A stretch of DNA of 64,000 bases from Limnanthes douglasii subsp. nivea (Eukaryota > Streptophyta > Magnoliopsida > Brassicales > Limnanthaceae). The notes below the pieces were generated by a model. The model saw only the letters and a program-made list of their open reading frames with translations, ran no database searches and was not told the DNA's origin. The position numbers and the translations under genes were made by a program. This document shows positions 33,541-45,220 of this stretch, piece after piece (position 1 is the first letter of the stretch; each line of letters begins with the position of its first letter). The stretch covers positions 124,170,376 to 124,234,375 of the forward strand of contig JAUPFV010000002.1 of assembly GCA_036936605.1 (NCBI GenBank), written 5' to 3'.

Positions 33541-36506
33541 TATGTCCATAGCGAGAAACGCTCTCGTGAAAGGTGGTTAGCTAAATCTTTCAGAATTGGA
33601 AAAAGCACAAAAGGTTGAGCGAGAGACATATTGTTGCGGGTCTTCTAGTTTCTCCAATCAGTAAGCCCGACACACCGTCTTCATAAGTTGATCGAGGATC
33701 ATCCTCTGCCAAAAGTGCCAAACCTAAGTGTTTGTTCCAACCAAGCCTCTTACCAATCCCGTCAAGCTCCTCGGTTCAGGAGTCTCAGCCCTCTGTTGTG
33801 CAGGAGAAAGCAATATCAAGTACAAGAAAACCCTCTACGTTCATTGTTATGGGGTCAGATATTGAGAAATCTCTAGAAAAATTTAATCTTCACCGGACAA
33901 TCCGTTTAGTAAAGGGTCAAGCAACTAGCTCTCAAACCAAGTCTTCCAAGACATGGCCTTCCAAGTATGGGGCCAAAGATAAAGCCTCCGGATCAGAGGC
34001 ACCTATTAGAGCCCCAAAAGATAAACCCTCCAGACCCGAGGCCACTAGAACCAGCTCTCATACTGAGCCCTCCAGAACTGAGCCTCAGCCGGACGCCAGA
34101 TCCTTAAGAGAGGCTGATGCTCAACCGTCCGGACAACCTGCTGAGCCACCCACTAGCATTCTCCCATCAACAACGACTGATAAACCTTCCACAGTGATGG
34201 AAGAGGTGATGAAGGATAGTGTTAAAGATGCTCCATTCGAGACTGAAGCTTCTAGGTAGACTGGAGATGCTTCCTCTGACAAAAAAAGGAAAAGGCAATG
34301 AAAAAGTCTGCATGACCCACCCGGATCTGCCGGAGAGTCTGGAAGGCAAAGTGGGACCTTGCTTCCACAAGGTTAATGTATCTGTTGACCATGCAGAATA
34401 TCAACTATGTCTATACTCACACTGCTGAGTTAGGTCGGATCCGGACCAAGTGGGGGATCCCTGAATCTGTTAAGGTGAGGATACCAATCACTCCGGAGAC
34501 CCCAATGGACTGCAAGCTCAGCAAAATCGTCATCTACACCGAGTTGTTCAACTGGGGGCTCAGATTTCCGTTGGATCTAGAAATTGTCAGGTATTTCCAC
34601 CTGATAAAACTCTGTTCAAGCCAGACGAGTCCCAACGTTTGGTATACTCTCATCGCCTGTATTATGGAGTCAAGGCTCTCCGGAATACCACTTCCAATGG
34701 AGCAGTTTGCTGTAGTGGCCAGCCTCTGTAAGAACCACCATATCTCATTTTACCACTTCAACATGGGAGATAACTTTAAGGTGGTGGATGACTTGCTTGA
34801 GTCAGAGAAAAATTGGAAGACCCAATTTCTATTTATCAGTGGGACATGGGAAAATGGGAGGAAAATCAAGGCTGGTGTCAATCGGAGTATGCTCACCAGT
34901 AGATGGAAAAGCTGAGGTAAATATTTTATTATGTTTGTCTTTCTTACTTTGTAAAAAAATTTGTTTCTGAATTACTTTTCTTTTTCTTTGGTTTGTGTTA
35001 CCGAAGGAGTTCTTCGATTATGTGGAGGAGGGGCAGGTGACATGTGCCAAATTAAATGCTTGGGCTGCTGAATGTTGGGGAAACGCTTTCTACAACTGCT
35101 TCACCTCAGGAAACTTGTGAGGTCCCACCTCTGGAACACAACAGGTCGGAGAGACCTTACTTGGGAGGAGCTGACCACACCACCCCCTTCGGCTGTTATT
35201 CTCAAGAGAACAGAGGAGAAAGATGGCAAACTAGCCTTGCCCTCCAGAGCTAAAGCCCCAAGCAAGATGAAAGGTAAGAAGGGAAAGAAAAAACAGGTTG
35301 CAACAGAGGTTGTTCAGGGTGTTGTAGAGGATATCGCTCCGGAGACCCAAGGAGTGCAGGCCCAAGGGGGGGGATTGATGCTACTCTACTTCAAGTAGTT
35401 GAAGGCGAGAGTATTAGGGAGGTAGGTGGACCTCAAGATCTTCCAAAGCCTCATAAGAAGAACCGAAAACGGGGAGCAAGTAGTGAAAAGAGGACGACCA
35501 AGAAGAAGAAAGTCTCCCTGGGGGATGAAGTTGTCCTTCGGCCTTCAGGGTCTCTCCTTCCGGCCAACCCAACAAACCCCACCTTGGCAGAGCAAATCCC
35601 AAGTGACCTACACGCCGGAGAGGGTACCAGAGGGGATTTGGAAGGAGTAGACATCAGTGGCCTCCAAAATATTGGTCTTTATTTTGGAGAGTTTGAAAAA
35701 GATGACTTCATTGGTCCCTACCTTCCCCCAAGTTCCTCTAACATGGTGACCTTTAATGGCAAGTTTTTCACTGTTTCAGGGGAAAATAATACGGTGACTC
35801 ACTCTTTGCTGGGCCATATTCAGCCAGTGCTCAACTTGGAGAGGCAAGTAATAAGTCAGTCTGCCCTCATCAATACCCTCAATGCAGATAAAGAGAGCTT
35901 ATCCACTGCCTTCTTAACGCCAACCAAAGTGTTAAGGCATTGAGAAAAGAGCTCGAGGAGTTAAAGAAAGGGAAAGAAGATCTAGCAACCAAGCTGGTCA
36001 CTTGGGAGATGGCTAACATAGAGCTCTAAACCAAGTGCTCTGGCTTAGAGAAAAGTCTCTCCACTTTGAAGGAAGAGGTGAAGACTAAGGATAATGTTAT
36101 CCAAACCCTGTCCGGTGACAAGACTTCTCTTAAAGATGTTGTGTCCAAGGTCACCAAGGAGAAGGAAGATTTGGTGAAAGAGCAGGAAAATACGATCCAG
36201 GCCAAGGTCGATGCGTATACCAACGATGTGATAGATTCCCTAGAAAAGAGGTACGCCAAAGTTAAATCTGACATGGTCTTGCTTTTTCATCAAACATTCC
36301 CGAAGAGGACACTCGGTACTCTGTGGCAGTATGTTGAATATGAAGATATCCCATTTCACACAATGGTGGATGGTGATAAGAAAAAATATTACAGTGGTCT
36401 TGACGACACTACCGATGAGGAAGAAGGGACCAGAGAGAGTTCCAGTGACGAACCCAAAGATCCGAAGAAGAAAAAAGATGATGTAGGAACATCTAAGGGA
36501 AACTAG
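33541..36506 (+). pseudogene. Element B antisense ORF: Transposase_28-like domain plus coiled coil
   Basis: Plus-strand pieces in order: a Ser/Pro/Thr-rich N-terminus with repeated SxTEPSR-like units (33732-34259); a globular domain (34376-34915) with WGIPESVKVRIP, GLRFPLDLEIVRYFHL and NWKTQFLFISG, resembling the putative gypsy-type transposon domain PF04195; a possible intron (donor at about 34,917, acceptor before 35,008); a Lys-rich stretch (35072-35398); then 35584-35943 and a coiled coil ending in an acidic/Lys tail (36066-36506). Frames shift between pieces. It is antisense to gag-pol of the same element. Known for extra ORFs of the Tat lineage; role unknown. A host gene is unlikely, because related sequence recurs in A and C. 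Confidence 0.75.
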
Positions 36507-36559
36507 CTCTAAAGTTTTAACTATTTTTTGTTTTTTTTATCCTTATGAGACACTAAAGT

Positions 36560-36650
36560 CCTTGGATGGCCAAGGAATTTTTGTAACTGTGTCCGATTTA
36601 AGTCCGATTAAGCTTTTCCTCCTAAACTTAAAGTCCTTGGATGGCCAAGG
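36560..36650. repeat. Two copies of a CCTTGG-atgg-CCAAGG hairpin
   Basis: Perfect 6-bp stems with a 4-base loop lie at 36,560-36,575 and 36,635-36,650, each inside a longer direct repeat (taaagtccttggatggccaagg). They start 54 bp after the antisense ORF stop and precede T-rich sequence. A 3'-processing or RNA-structure role for the antisense transcript is possible but unproven. Confidence 0.8.
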
Positions 36651-36999
36651 CATTTTTTATGTTTTAATATCATTATCCGGTCTTAGCCGGGTAGTTTTAC
36701 TTTGCTAAATTCTTGCTTTGTTTCATATTTTCTCAATCTTAATGGCTGGTGTTTATTTAGCCACTATTTGTTTTACAAGCATTTTAAGATGAGAGTATTT
36801 AAATTCTCTGATGACAAATGTTAAATGGTCATCATTCCACCAGATCAATCCGATCTGTCAAAGATACTTAGAAGGTTTCAAAGAAATTGTAAATCAAACC
36901 ACTACGAATATTTTAAGAAGGCATCAAATTTTATTGAAAAACCCGAACACCTCATTAAAACCTCACCGCGCCACCAGGGTAGGAAAGAGTATGCCCCCT

Positions 37000-37262
37000 A
37001 ATATTTACATGGACTTTAAACAAGTAAATATTTACACAACTTTCATTCTAAATACATCCGGAGGTGTTCAATGTTCCAAGGGTGGTTTAAGATTCTTCAA
37101 TCTTTATCTTGAAACATGTATGTCCCAGGCTTAAGCTTTTCAATGACCACATATGGCCCTTGGGCACAATGGATAATAGCGTCTCCATTGCCCTTCAGCT
37201 CCTTACTTCTAACAAACTGCCTCTAGAAGGCCACCCACAACGTATCAAAGTTTCTGATGCAC
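37000..37262 (-). pseudogene. Element B residual integrase C-terminus
   Basis: Minus-strand translation gives CPRAICGH, then near 37,060 a piece matching the HPWNIEHLRMY-type ending of gypsy integrases, and further on FLPWWRGEVL, a motif often found just after pol in this lineage. It directly abuts the truncated gag, showing that roughly the whole of PR-RT-RH-IN is deleted between about 37,190 and 37,265. Confidence 0.6.
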
Positions 37263-37264
37263 CC

Positions 37265-38107
37265 TTATGGTAGGCTATTGTGCCATTTCAGAGCACTCCC
37301 CGTAAAAGATTGAGAAAAGGCTCTGCAAAGCAACTTGTCATCATCGTCAAAGTTCATCATAAAAGTTTTAAAATATTCCAGATGATTATCTGGATCCTTG
37401 CTCCCGTCATACTTTTCCATCTTAGTATTGTCAAACCTCTTAGGAAGGTTTCTGGATAGTATCTTGGAAGACAATAGAGATTGTCTCCAATTCCGGCCAC
37501 GAGTAAAGACAGTATCTTCATTAGGAGTTGAAAAGATACCTGGTTCATCATGGAAAGCAAAAGGATCTATCAACAGCTGGTCTATATGCCTCCGGCCATA
37601 GCTGTGGCTATGAGACGACCCTTTACTTAGATGCATTTACAACCTTCCATGTCTGTCCCTCTTTCTTGAATATTTTTTAACCAACTTTGTCTTTTTCTTG
37701 GACCTGCCTTCATCACTGCTGGATGACAAGGACTCCTCAAGTCCATCCTCATTCGAGGAGCCACTAGAGGATTCTGACTCCGAGCTCTCCACCGGCTTAG
37801 ACCGGTGAGACTTTTTTGAGCTGATATGAGTCTTTTTAGCGCTCAAGTAAGTCCTTGCTGATGGATCATGCTCCATTGGATTGTCAGTGTGGTGAATGGC
37901 TGACACTTTTGATTTTTTTTTCAAGCCTAACTCCACCTTTTTAGCAGCTCTCAAGGCTTCTATTTCAGCTTTGAGCCTGTCTCGTTTTTCGATCGCGTAC
38001 TCATCGTTTTCTCCCATCACTTCTATCAAAGGTGGTGGCACTCCTTGCTCGTCCGGATTCATCCGAACTGGTTTTTCTTGTTGGTTTTGAATGCTAGATT
38101 CAGGCAC
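37265..38107 (-). pseudogene. Element B gag (one in-frame stop, 3' truncated)
   Basis: Starts with MPESSIQNQQEK just inside the PBS. The N-terminal part (residues 1-156) is highly charged, with KKxxKVSAIHHTDNP and a Ser/Glu-rich tract, then KYSRKRDRHGRL. A single in-frame TAA (37,637-37,639) separates it from the Retrotrans_gag core (37265-37636): KRFDNTKMEKYDGSKDPDN, HLEYFKTFM, LLCRAFSQSFTGSALKWHN. The core breaks off after NSLP at the deletion junction. Apart from that one stop the frame is clean for 280 codons, so the break looks recent relative to element A. Gag would assemble the virus-like particle. Confidence 0.85.
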
Positions 38108-38134
38108 CTTCTCCTCCCACTGTGGTCGTCAATT

Positions 38135-38512
38135 TGGTGTGGATTATTTTGGACTGAGGGTAATTTTGTCAGATGTTTTGAGGTATTTTAAGAGTATTAA
38201 ATGTTTGGATGATTTGTAGTGAGAGATTTAAGCTGGCTGGTTGTGTTAAAAGTTCATTACCCTCATTAATGAAAGTAGTTGGGTATTTATACCCTTAATT
38301 ATGGACCCATGGGCTTTCGGGTCAAATTATGAAATCGGGTCTAGTTCAAAGACTCATTAGTTTATTAAGCAGATTAGCAATTAGCTTAGTCAAAAGGTAT
38401 TTAGTGTTTTAATACTTTTTTCCTGTCCAGACACTTCAATGGGTAATTATTGTCCGGATTACCCCTGTCCGGTGTTCAAAGTGAGTGGTGGTGAATAATT
38501 CTGGACTCATCA
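38135..38512 (-). repeat. 5' LTR of element B
   Basis: Same length (378 bp) as the other copy. Contains the conserved block gtccggattacccctgtccgg and a TATA-like gtatttataccc near 38,283. The ACAAA duplication follows at 38,513. Confidence 0.92.
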
Positions 38513-38517
38513 ACAAA

Positions 38518-39684
38518 AATCAGACATATTAGGTCCAATGACTAAATGGTCTGTAGAACTAGGAGATTATGATATTGAAATTGCTCATTGAATCGCAATC
38601 AAATCTCAAGTTGTGGTTGATTTCTTAGTCGAATTCCACTCGGAAATACCCTGTGAGGAATCTCAAGTTGACAAGCCTCTGAAGAAATGGGTAGTTTGAA
38701 CCGATGGTAGATATTCTATGGTAAGATGTAAGGTTGGGATCTGTTTACTTTCTCCCTATGAAGATTTAATGCACCAAGTGATACGTTTTGGTTTTAAGAC
38801 ATCTAATAATGAAGCAGAATACGATGCAGTCATAGCAGATCTAAAGGTAGCTCAGATATGTGGTGCTAAAAGAGTCTGATTGCTGAGTGACTCACAATTA
38901 GTCATGCATCATGCACAAGGACAATCTGAAGCCAAGAAAGATCACTTGATAAAATACTTAAGGATAGTAAGAGAAGTTTCAATTATTTTTAAACATGTTA
39001 AGTACGAATATGTGCCAAGATCGGAAAATTCAATTGTTGATTCTTTGACTACTATTGCGTATTCAGAAGTATACCCTTGGATTCTTATACAAGAATATAA
39101 AAATTCAATGGCTAATTATTTGGCTATTATTGCGTATTTAGAAGTATACCTTTGAATTCTTATACAAAAATACACTTCCATCTCAATTCCCTTGAAATGG
39201 AAGTTGACACTGAAGAAAATTTCCAAATATTAGTCGTGATAAGCCAAGATGAGAAGTATGACATCCAAAATTTTATTACTTATGGGATCCTACCCGAGGA
39301 CAATAGGGTAGCCAAGAAACTAAAATTCAAAGCTCATGGTTTCTTGGTATTGGACGGGGTTCTTTATGAAAAATATTTTTGTAAACCCTTATTATGTTGC
39401 CTCGGATTCAATGAATCACAAATAGAGTTGTTTGAATTACATGATGGGGAAAGATCGGCTCAATGCAAATATAGACCCCTAACGAGAAGGGTATTATTAG
39501 CAGATTATTACATGCTATCTATTATGTCATATTACAAAGAGCTAGTTAAAATATGTGATCCTTGTTAAAGATATGGAAATGCAATCCATATACCGTCAGT
39601 TCCAATAAAGTCAGTTTCTGAACCAGTTGCGTTTTATAGATGGGGTCTTGACTTGGTTAGACCCATTCTAATGGCTTTGGGGAT
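38518..39684 (+). pseudogene. Element A RNase H and integrase start (broken)
   Basis: Directly continues the frame cut by B: SDILGPMTKWSVELGDYDI (about 38,520-38,580). Then come the RNase H landmarks KTSNNEAEYDAVIADLKVA and LLSDSQLVMHHA (38,880), and YEYVPRSENSIVDSL. A short local duplication repeats TIAYSEVYPWILIQEY at about 39,055 and 39,125. The integrase zinc-binding region follows (39152-39568) with LDGVLYEKYF and KICDPC, then FYRWGLDLVRPI (39,635). The frame is cut at 39,684 by element C and resumes at 57,686. Several stops. Confidence 0.82.
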
Positions 39685-40305
39685 TAATATGGGGATAATT
39701 CCCATACGAAGAGAATAGTCATTCAAAGTCGAGCAGAACAGAGTATAGTCCAAGCTGACCGGTAAGCTGAAGAGGAGTACGATCAAGTTGAATCAATAAG
39801 ATGACAAGCTTTACCGATCAGGAATATTGGTTGTCCAAATTAGAAGAAGGTGCTCAGATCTTTACCGAGGACGAGCACTTGCCGAGCAGAATATATTCCG
39901 AGCATATGAGAAGTGACCAGACAATAGTTTTAATTAGTTATGCTCGGTCACTTCCATGAAAGAAGGCTATCAGGAGTCTGACCAAGAAAAAAAGGATTAG
40001 GATGACACTCGGGATGTCAAGCGAGCAGGATTCATTCGATACTAGCATAGCAGATCACCGTCAGAGCAACAGTTTAAAGCCATTACATAAGAATCATTCA
40101 AACCGTTACATAATGGCCTTAAAACCAGGTTCCATAATGTAAACGTGACAAAAACATGTAGCTAATGTAGTCAAGTAGTGGGATAATGGGGATACCTGTA
40201 AGAATCAGTATAAATAAGGGGACTGTACCCGAGGTAATGTAACCAATCTCTTCATTGGCAATACAATTCATTATCTGGCATTAAACTTTGTTATTTCACG
40301 TAACA
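39685..40305 (+). repeat. 5' LTR of element C
   Basis: 621 bp, about 97 bp longer than the 3' copy because a block near 39,860-39,960 (gaggacgagcacttgccgag and following) is absent from the right LTR. Its first dinucleotide is TA where the other copy has TG. A TATA-like gtataaataagggg is near 40,208. Confidence 0.88.
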
Positions 40306-40358
40306 AAATTGGCTCCGTCTGTAGGAAGCTTAACAAAGCATCAAAAAGTAAAGAAACC

Positions 40359-42475
40359 ATGGTAATGACTAGGTCGGGATTGAGAGGGAAACCCAGAATC
40401 CGGTGAGGCAGGTGCACAGAAAAGACCTGGAACTAATAGACGAGCAAGACTAAGCACGGAGAATCTCGTTGCAGCCGCTGAACCGGATGCTACTGCCACA
40501 GCAGCAACAACGCAGCTTGTTACCGTCATTGGACCAAAGCTCAACCTTGTCGGACTCGTAACAACCATCCCCATATTGGAAGTTCTCGTCGCGAACCCAG
40601 CAGTAGCACCAACCTTCCAGCAACTGGAACAGCAACTTCAGAACCTTAATCAGGAATAGCTCAGGGTAGTGTGTGAGCGAGATGCACGAGAGCAGATGAT
40701 GCATGCAACCCTAGCAGGGATAAATGATTCTCTCTGGTGAGGATAAAAGTAGCCTGAGGGTAGGCAAGCAATTTCAAGTGGAGTTTTAAGGCGGCGTGAG
40801 GGTGTTTCAGGGTGGTGTGAAGGTGTTTCAAGGTGTTTCAAGGTGGAGAGAGAATTGAGCAGCTTGGCAGCAGTAAATTTTTTGTTACCCATAGTTAATG
40901 CTGGTGGTTGGGTATTTATAGTATGTAATTTGGGCCCTTATGGGCTTTCGGGTCAAGTTTAATGGACCCGGGTCATGTTTAAAGACCCATGAGTTTTAAG
41001 CAGATGGGCAAGTAGCTTAGTCAGATAGTGTTTAGGTTTTTTAGTACTTTAGTCATAGTTCGAACTGCTTTGGGCTTGCAGTGTTCGAAGTCACCTGCCC
41101 GGTTCAAATGTCCTGTCCGAATTAAGCTCTTGGATCCTGTCCGGTTTACGGAGAGATCTACTTTGGGCTGCCCTTCCGGGGAGCACTTCGAATTCGGACT
41201 CATCACTCTCAATACGTTAACTGCTAAAACGAAAGGGGAAAGCCGAGAAAATCATCAGTCTGTACCAGATGCAAGCCACATCAACATGGGTGATCGATCG
41301 TCCAAGCCCGACAAAAAAATAAAGGGAGAGGGCGACAGTGGAAGTAGGAAGCGATCTACGAAAACTAAACTAAGAAAGGATGTTCACCGCTCGTCTCTAA
41401 GCGGGCCAGAGAAGAAGCTGACATCTATCACAATCAGGTAAGGCCTCGAATGTCGAATTATATTCTTAAAGAGTCTCATTTTGTAGAAAAACTATTTGAG
41501 GCTCAATTGCCGAGGAAATATGATCATTTCCGAATGGAAGCCTATGGTGGAACAGGAAACCCAGAAAGGCACCTTGAACAATTCCGTAATATGATGATGA
41601 CGTTCAACCCCGACGATGTCATGTTATGCCGAGCATTATCGATGACCCTTAAGGGGAATGCAATGGATTGGTTTAGTAGTCTTCCCAAAGGTTTCATCCA
41701 TGATTTTTCTGGTTGATGAAAGGTATTCAGGGAGCACTTTGTTGGTAACAAAGAACTAAAGCGCGAGCGTGAATCCATTATGGACCTCTACTAGAAGTGG
41801 GGAGAGTCCTTCAAAAACTATGTTAGACGTTTTGTCCACGCTATGAATCCGCCACCGGATCTGCAGGAAAATATGGTTGTGGCTTCGATTAAGAGAGGCT
41901 TGGATCGAAAAGAAGAATTGTGCGCTGACTTAATATGTTTCCCTTGTGAAGTGATGGGTGATCTCCTTGCCCGAGCAGACATCTGTATACACGTAGATGA
42001 CGTTCGTAGAGGAGATTCGCCCGATCAACATGTTACTGATCTTAAAAGAGGGGCTTCTGAGCGCAGAAGGACCGACGATATCCCTCGTAGGGATACTTCC
42101 CACCGGCCTTATTACTATGAGAATCTATCCCCGAAACTTCACCCCACTAACTGAAACTATCTCGGTTATTTATGACCGAACTTAGGGAAGGACGAGGTAC
42201 CAGACGCCAAGAGTAATAAGTGCGCCCAATTTTAAGCAATTGAACCTGTATTTGTGTTCATACCACGGTGACCATGGGCATCCAAATGATGAATGGTGGC
42301 AGCTAAGGGAAGAAATTCAGAGGCTGATAGACAACAGGGAGCTCGTTCAATTTATCAAACGGTAAGAACATCAGAGACGACCCTAGAATAAAGATGAATC
42401 GGAACCCACCGCCAAGGAAAAAGCCGGCAACGAGGCCCCAGATAGTAAGGGAAAACAGAAATGGTTATAAACTAT
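40359..42475 (+). pseudogene. Element C gag (interrupted by solo LTR, stops)
   Basis: Starts MVMTRSGLRGKPRI. The N-terminal part is cut by the solo LTR at 40,735-41,205. After it come NTLTAKTKGESRENHQ and a basic stretch (41,221-41,440). The Retrotrans_gag core (41450-41716) has PRKYDHFRMEAYGGTGNPE, HLEQFRNMMM and MLCRALSMTLKGNAMDWF. The second half (41843-42154) has YVRRFVHAMNPPP and DLLARADICIHVDD. A zinc-knuckle-like CSYHGDHGHPNDE follows at about 42,255. Several nonsense codons (for example after HDFSG) separate the parts. Confidence 0.85.
40735..41205 (-). mobile_element. Solo LTR of a B-related gypsy family
   Basis: 471 bp beginning tggtgagg and ending ggactcatca, flanked by a perfect CTCTC duplication (40,730-40,734 and 41,206-41,210). 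Internal blocks match the LTR of element B: ggttgggtatttata, tatgggctttcgggtcaa, agacccat, tagcttagtcaga and cctgtccg. No internal region remains, so it is the scar of LTR-LTR recombination after insertion into element C gag. Orientation is taken from B. Confidence 0.9.
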
Positions 42476-42539
42476 AGCATGGGGTCAGTCCGATCTGACC
42501 AACGACGAGGAACTCGATTCTGGGGCACGATCAAAAGTA

Positions 42540-43125
42540 GCTAGCAATGCTATACCCAAGGTCGATAATCAATCTCCTTCGCTCTACACGATCTCAGGTG
42601 GAAACTCCGAGCAAGGACAGGAAGGAAAGACGAGAAAGAGGCGACGATCAGACTTGTAAGTATATGGGTAGAGACTCAATCATATCGCACTATCGTGACC
42701 AACGATAGTTGCAATTTACGCGGGGTTAGCACGCCTCACGAAGATTCTTTAACAATAAATCTGGATATTGGGGGAATCATGGTAACTAAGTCTTAGTTGA
42801 CGAGGGACGCTCAGCTAATATAATATTCAAAGGAAGTTACGATATGATGCAAAATGTCCCACCTTTTTTGTCAACCCATCAGACATTGGTCGGCTATGAG
42901 AGGCAGGTATCCCAATACGTAAGCGAGGTGAAAGTTATGGTCAGGGCCGGCTACAGAGCTACCAAACGCAAGCTCAAAACTTTGTTCATGATATCGGATG
43001 CGCCTAGCTCCTATCACGCCATAATCGGCCGACCTTGGCTACATCAAATGGAAGCTATGCCATGCACATTCAGACAGTGTATCAAATACCCGGTAGGAAA
43101 CGTGGTCGGTATAATATAAGGAAGT
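42540..43125 (+). pseudogene. Element C protease region (broken)
   Basis: The first part up to 42,840 is frame-shifted; the active-site region corresponds to VDEGRSANIIFKGSYDMM, where the usual D-S/T-G is degraded. The open piece 42844-43119 continues with YERQVSQYVSEVKVMV, LFMISDAPSSYHAIIGRPWL and MEAMPCTFRQCIKYPVG, the normal C-terminal half of Tat-type gypsy proteases. It cleaved the polyprotein in the active ancestor. Confidence 0.8.
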
Positions 43126-43152
43126 TAACGCACCGCGAGGTCATGCTATGCG

Positions 43153-44145
43153 GTGAGAGTAGATCCTGCTAAACCTCTAAGATATCAATCAATAGGTGAG
43201 GGGGAGGCAGTGACTGAGGGCCTTGTAGAACAGCCAGAGGAGGTACCGCTCGATCTGATAGAGAAGGTGCTAGCTAAGGGGAGAACTCTCCGTTTAGGTA
43301 ACGATTTACAACCCATTTTTAAACTATCATTAATATAACTATTAGAAAAAAATTTGGATGTATTTGCGTGGGAAGTCATTGATGTTTCTGGTGTTGATCC
43401 CTAGATTATTTGCCATAAACTGGTTATCGATCCTTATGCAAAGCCAGTGCGGCAGAAGTGTAGATCTTTCTCCATGGAAAAACAAGAGGCCATATCGGCC
43501 GAAGTGATAAAACTTTCTTGGCTCGGCCATATTCGACCAGCACGACACTCACTGTGGTTTCCGAATCCGGTCCTGGTAAAAATGAAAGAGGTTGAGTGGC
43601 ACATGTGCGTAGGCTTTACTGATTTGAACAAAGCATGGTTGAAAGACGCATTCACATTGCCCCGTATTGACCAGCTAGTGGATTCAGCCTTAGAATGAAC
43701 ATTTTTATCATTCATGGACGCGTATTCAGGGTACAATCAAATTCACCTCGATGCTACCGACGAGGAGCACACCGCGTTCCAAACTGAAAGAAATCTATAC
43801 TGCTACATGGTCATGCATTTTCGGCTAAAGAATGTTGGGTCAACATATCAAAGGCTGATCAATCATAATTTTTCCAGTCACTTGGTACAACACATGGAGG
43901 CCTGCATCGACGACATGATCGTCAAGACACACACATGCGAGCAACACCTCTCCATATTACGAACCGTTTTTGGTCTCTTATGTCAGTATAACCTGAAGCT
44001 CAATCCAATCAAGGATTTGTTCGGTGTGCAACAGGGGAAATTCCTTGGATATGTAGTCAGTTCCAAAGGGATTGAGGCCGACCCGACACAGTTGCAGGTA
44101 GTTATCAAGATGGAACCACAACAAACCATTGAGGAAGTCTAGTTT
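43153..44145 (+). pseudogene. Element C reverse transcriptase (few stops)
   Basis: Open pieces in order: 43153-43338 (YQSIGEGEAVTEGL), then VFAWEVIDVSGVDP, then 43447-43698 (VEWHMCVGFTDLNKAWLKDAF, PRIDQLVDSA) and 43714-44142 (MDAYSGYNQIHLDATDEEHT, FRLKNVGSTYQRL, CIDDMIVKT, FLGYVVSSKGIEADP). Both aspartates of the catalytic box are kept, with Cys in place of Tyr. Stops after LSLI, DP, ALE and EEV, all compatible with single-base changes, break it. This is the best-preserved gypsy RT in the window. Confidence 0.87.
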
Positions 44146-45220
44146 CTTACCGGGCACTTAGCGGCAGTTTCGCACTTCATCTCGAAAGTGTTCGACAAAA
44201 GTCACCCTTTTTGAGATACGACGGGGGTGCAAAGATGTTCCAATGGAACGAGGAATGCAATAACACATTCACCAAGCTCAAAAATTATCTTATATCTTTG
44301 GAAATACTGTCAATCCATATTATTTGGAAATTATTGTTCCTCTATCTATCAGTTTTCCAATTTTCGGTAAGTACGGTGTTGGTGAGAGAGCAAGCTAGGG
44401 TGCAACGCTCTGTTTACTATGCAATCAAGACATTGGTCAAGGAAAAAACTAGATATCTCAACTTGGACAAACTTGCATTGGGACTAGTCATAGCTACACA
44501 GAAAATGCGCCCTTATATTCAAGGCCATACAATAATTTTCCGAACATCGTTCCCCATTATATCTATACTGCAAAAACTAGAGGCGTCGAGAAGACTAACG
44601 AAGTAGAGCGTTGACCTGGGGGAATATGATATACAATTCGAACCACGCACTGCAATCAAGGGACAAACGGTAACATATATTCTAACAGAGTTTGTTTCGT
44701 CAAGGGATATGCTCCACAATGAGGACAGTGCACAGATGTTACCTGATCAACCAGAATGAATAGTGGAGACCGATTGAGCATCGAGTATGTCAGGAGGGGG
44801 CATGTATTATTCTACACCTACCTACATGGGAAGAGATTCGACATGTCGTCCGTTTTAACTTCCCAGATACTAATAATGTGGTGGAATACGAAGTCGTAAT
44901 TTGTGGCATGAAATTGGCACAGATTTGTGGGGCTAGTAACCTCAATGTACGCTCAGATTTGCAGCTGGTAATGAACCAAACCCAATGTATCTACGATGCT
45001 AAGTACGAAGGCATCCGAGGCTATTTAGTATTGCTCAAAGAATGCAAGTCAAAGTTTACGACAGTGCAATATGAGCAGGTCTCACGCAAGGATATAAGTT
45101 TTACGGATACCCTAGCAAAGGCTGCAGCTACTGTCGATAACCCACTTGTTATTACTTCCAACAACAGAGCTAATTCCTACAAGCGAAAGGGTGACCACGA
45201 TCACCAATCCCGATGATTGG
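44146..45220 (+). pseudogene. Element C RNase H (broken)
   Basis: FLTGHLAAVSHFISKVFDK follows the RT. The piece 44211-44606 covers the connection region (KMFQWNEECNNTFTKLKNYL, KTRYLNLDKLALGLVIATQK). The RNase H domain proper is near 44,760-45,216: NNVVEYEVVICGMKLAQICG with the catalytic Glu, NVRSDLQLVMNQTQ with the Asp, and QVSRKDISFTDTLAKAAA. Separated by stops and at least one frame change. Confidence 0.82.

Larger units (their letters stand above)
32729..38512 (-). mobile_element. Element B: non-autonomous Tat-like gypsy with antisense ORF
   Basis: 378-bp LTRs (32,729-33,106 and 38,135-38,512) bounded by a perfect ACAAA duplication (32,724-32,728; 38,513-38,517). Orientation is minus: after the 5' LTR comes a PBS-like aattgacgaccacagtggg, then gag, then only the tail of integrase. 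An antisense ORF occupies most of the 3' half. Protease, RT, RNase H and the integrase core are deleted. Inserted in the RNase H region of element A, whose frame continues after removal. LTRs differ at about 30 positions by eye. Confidence 0.9.

Noticed and set aside
33732..36506. Host gene for a Ser-rich/coiled-coil protein
   Set aside because: It lies inside LTR-bounded element B, and its domains recur in elements A and C at the same relative position, so it belongs to the retroelement family.
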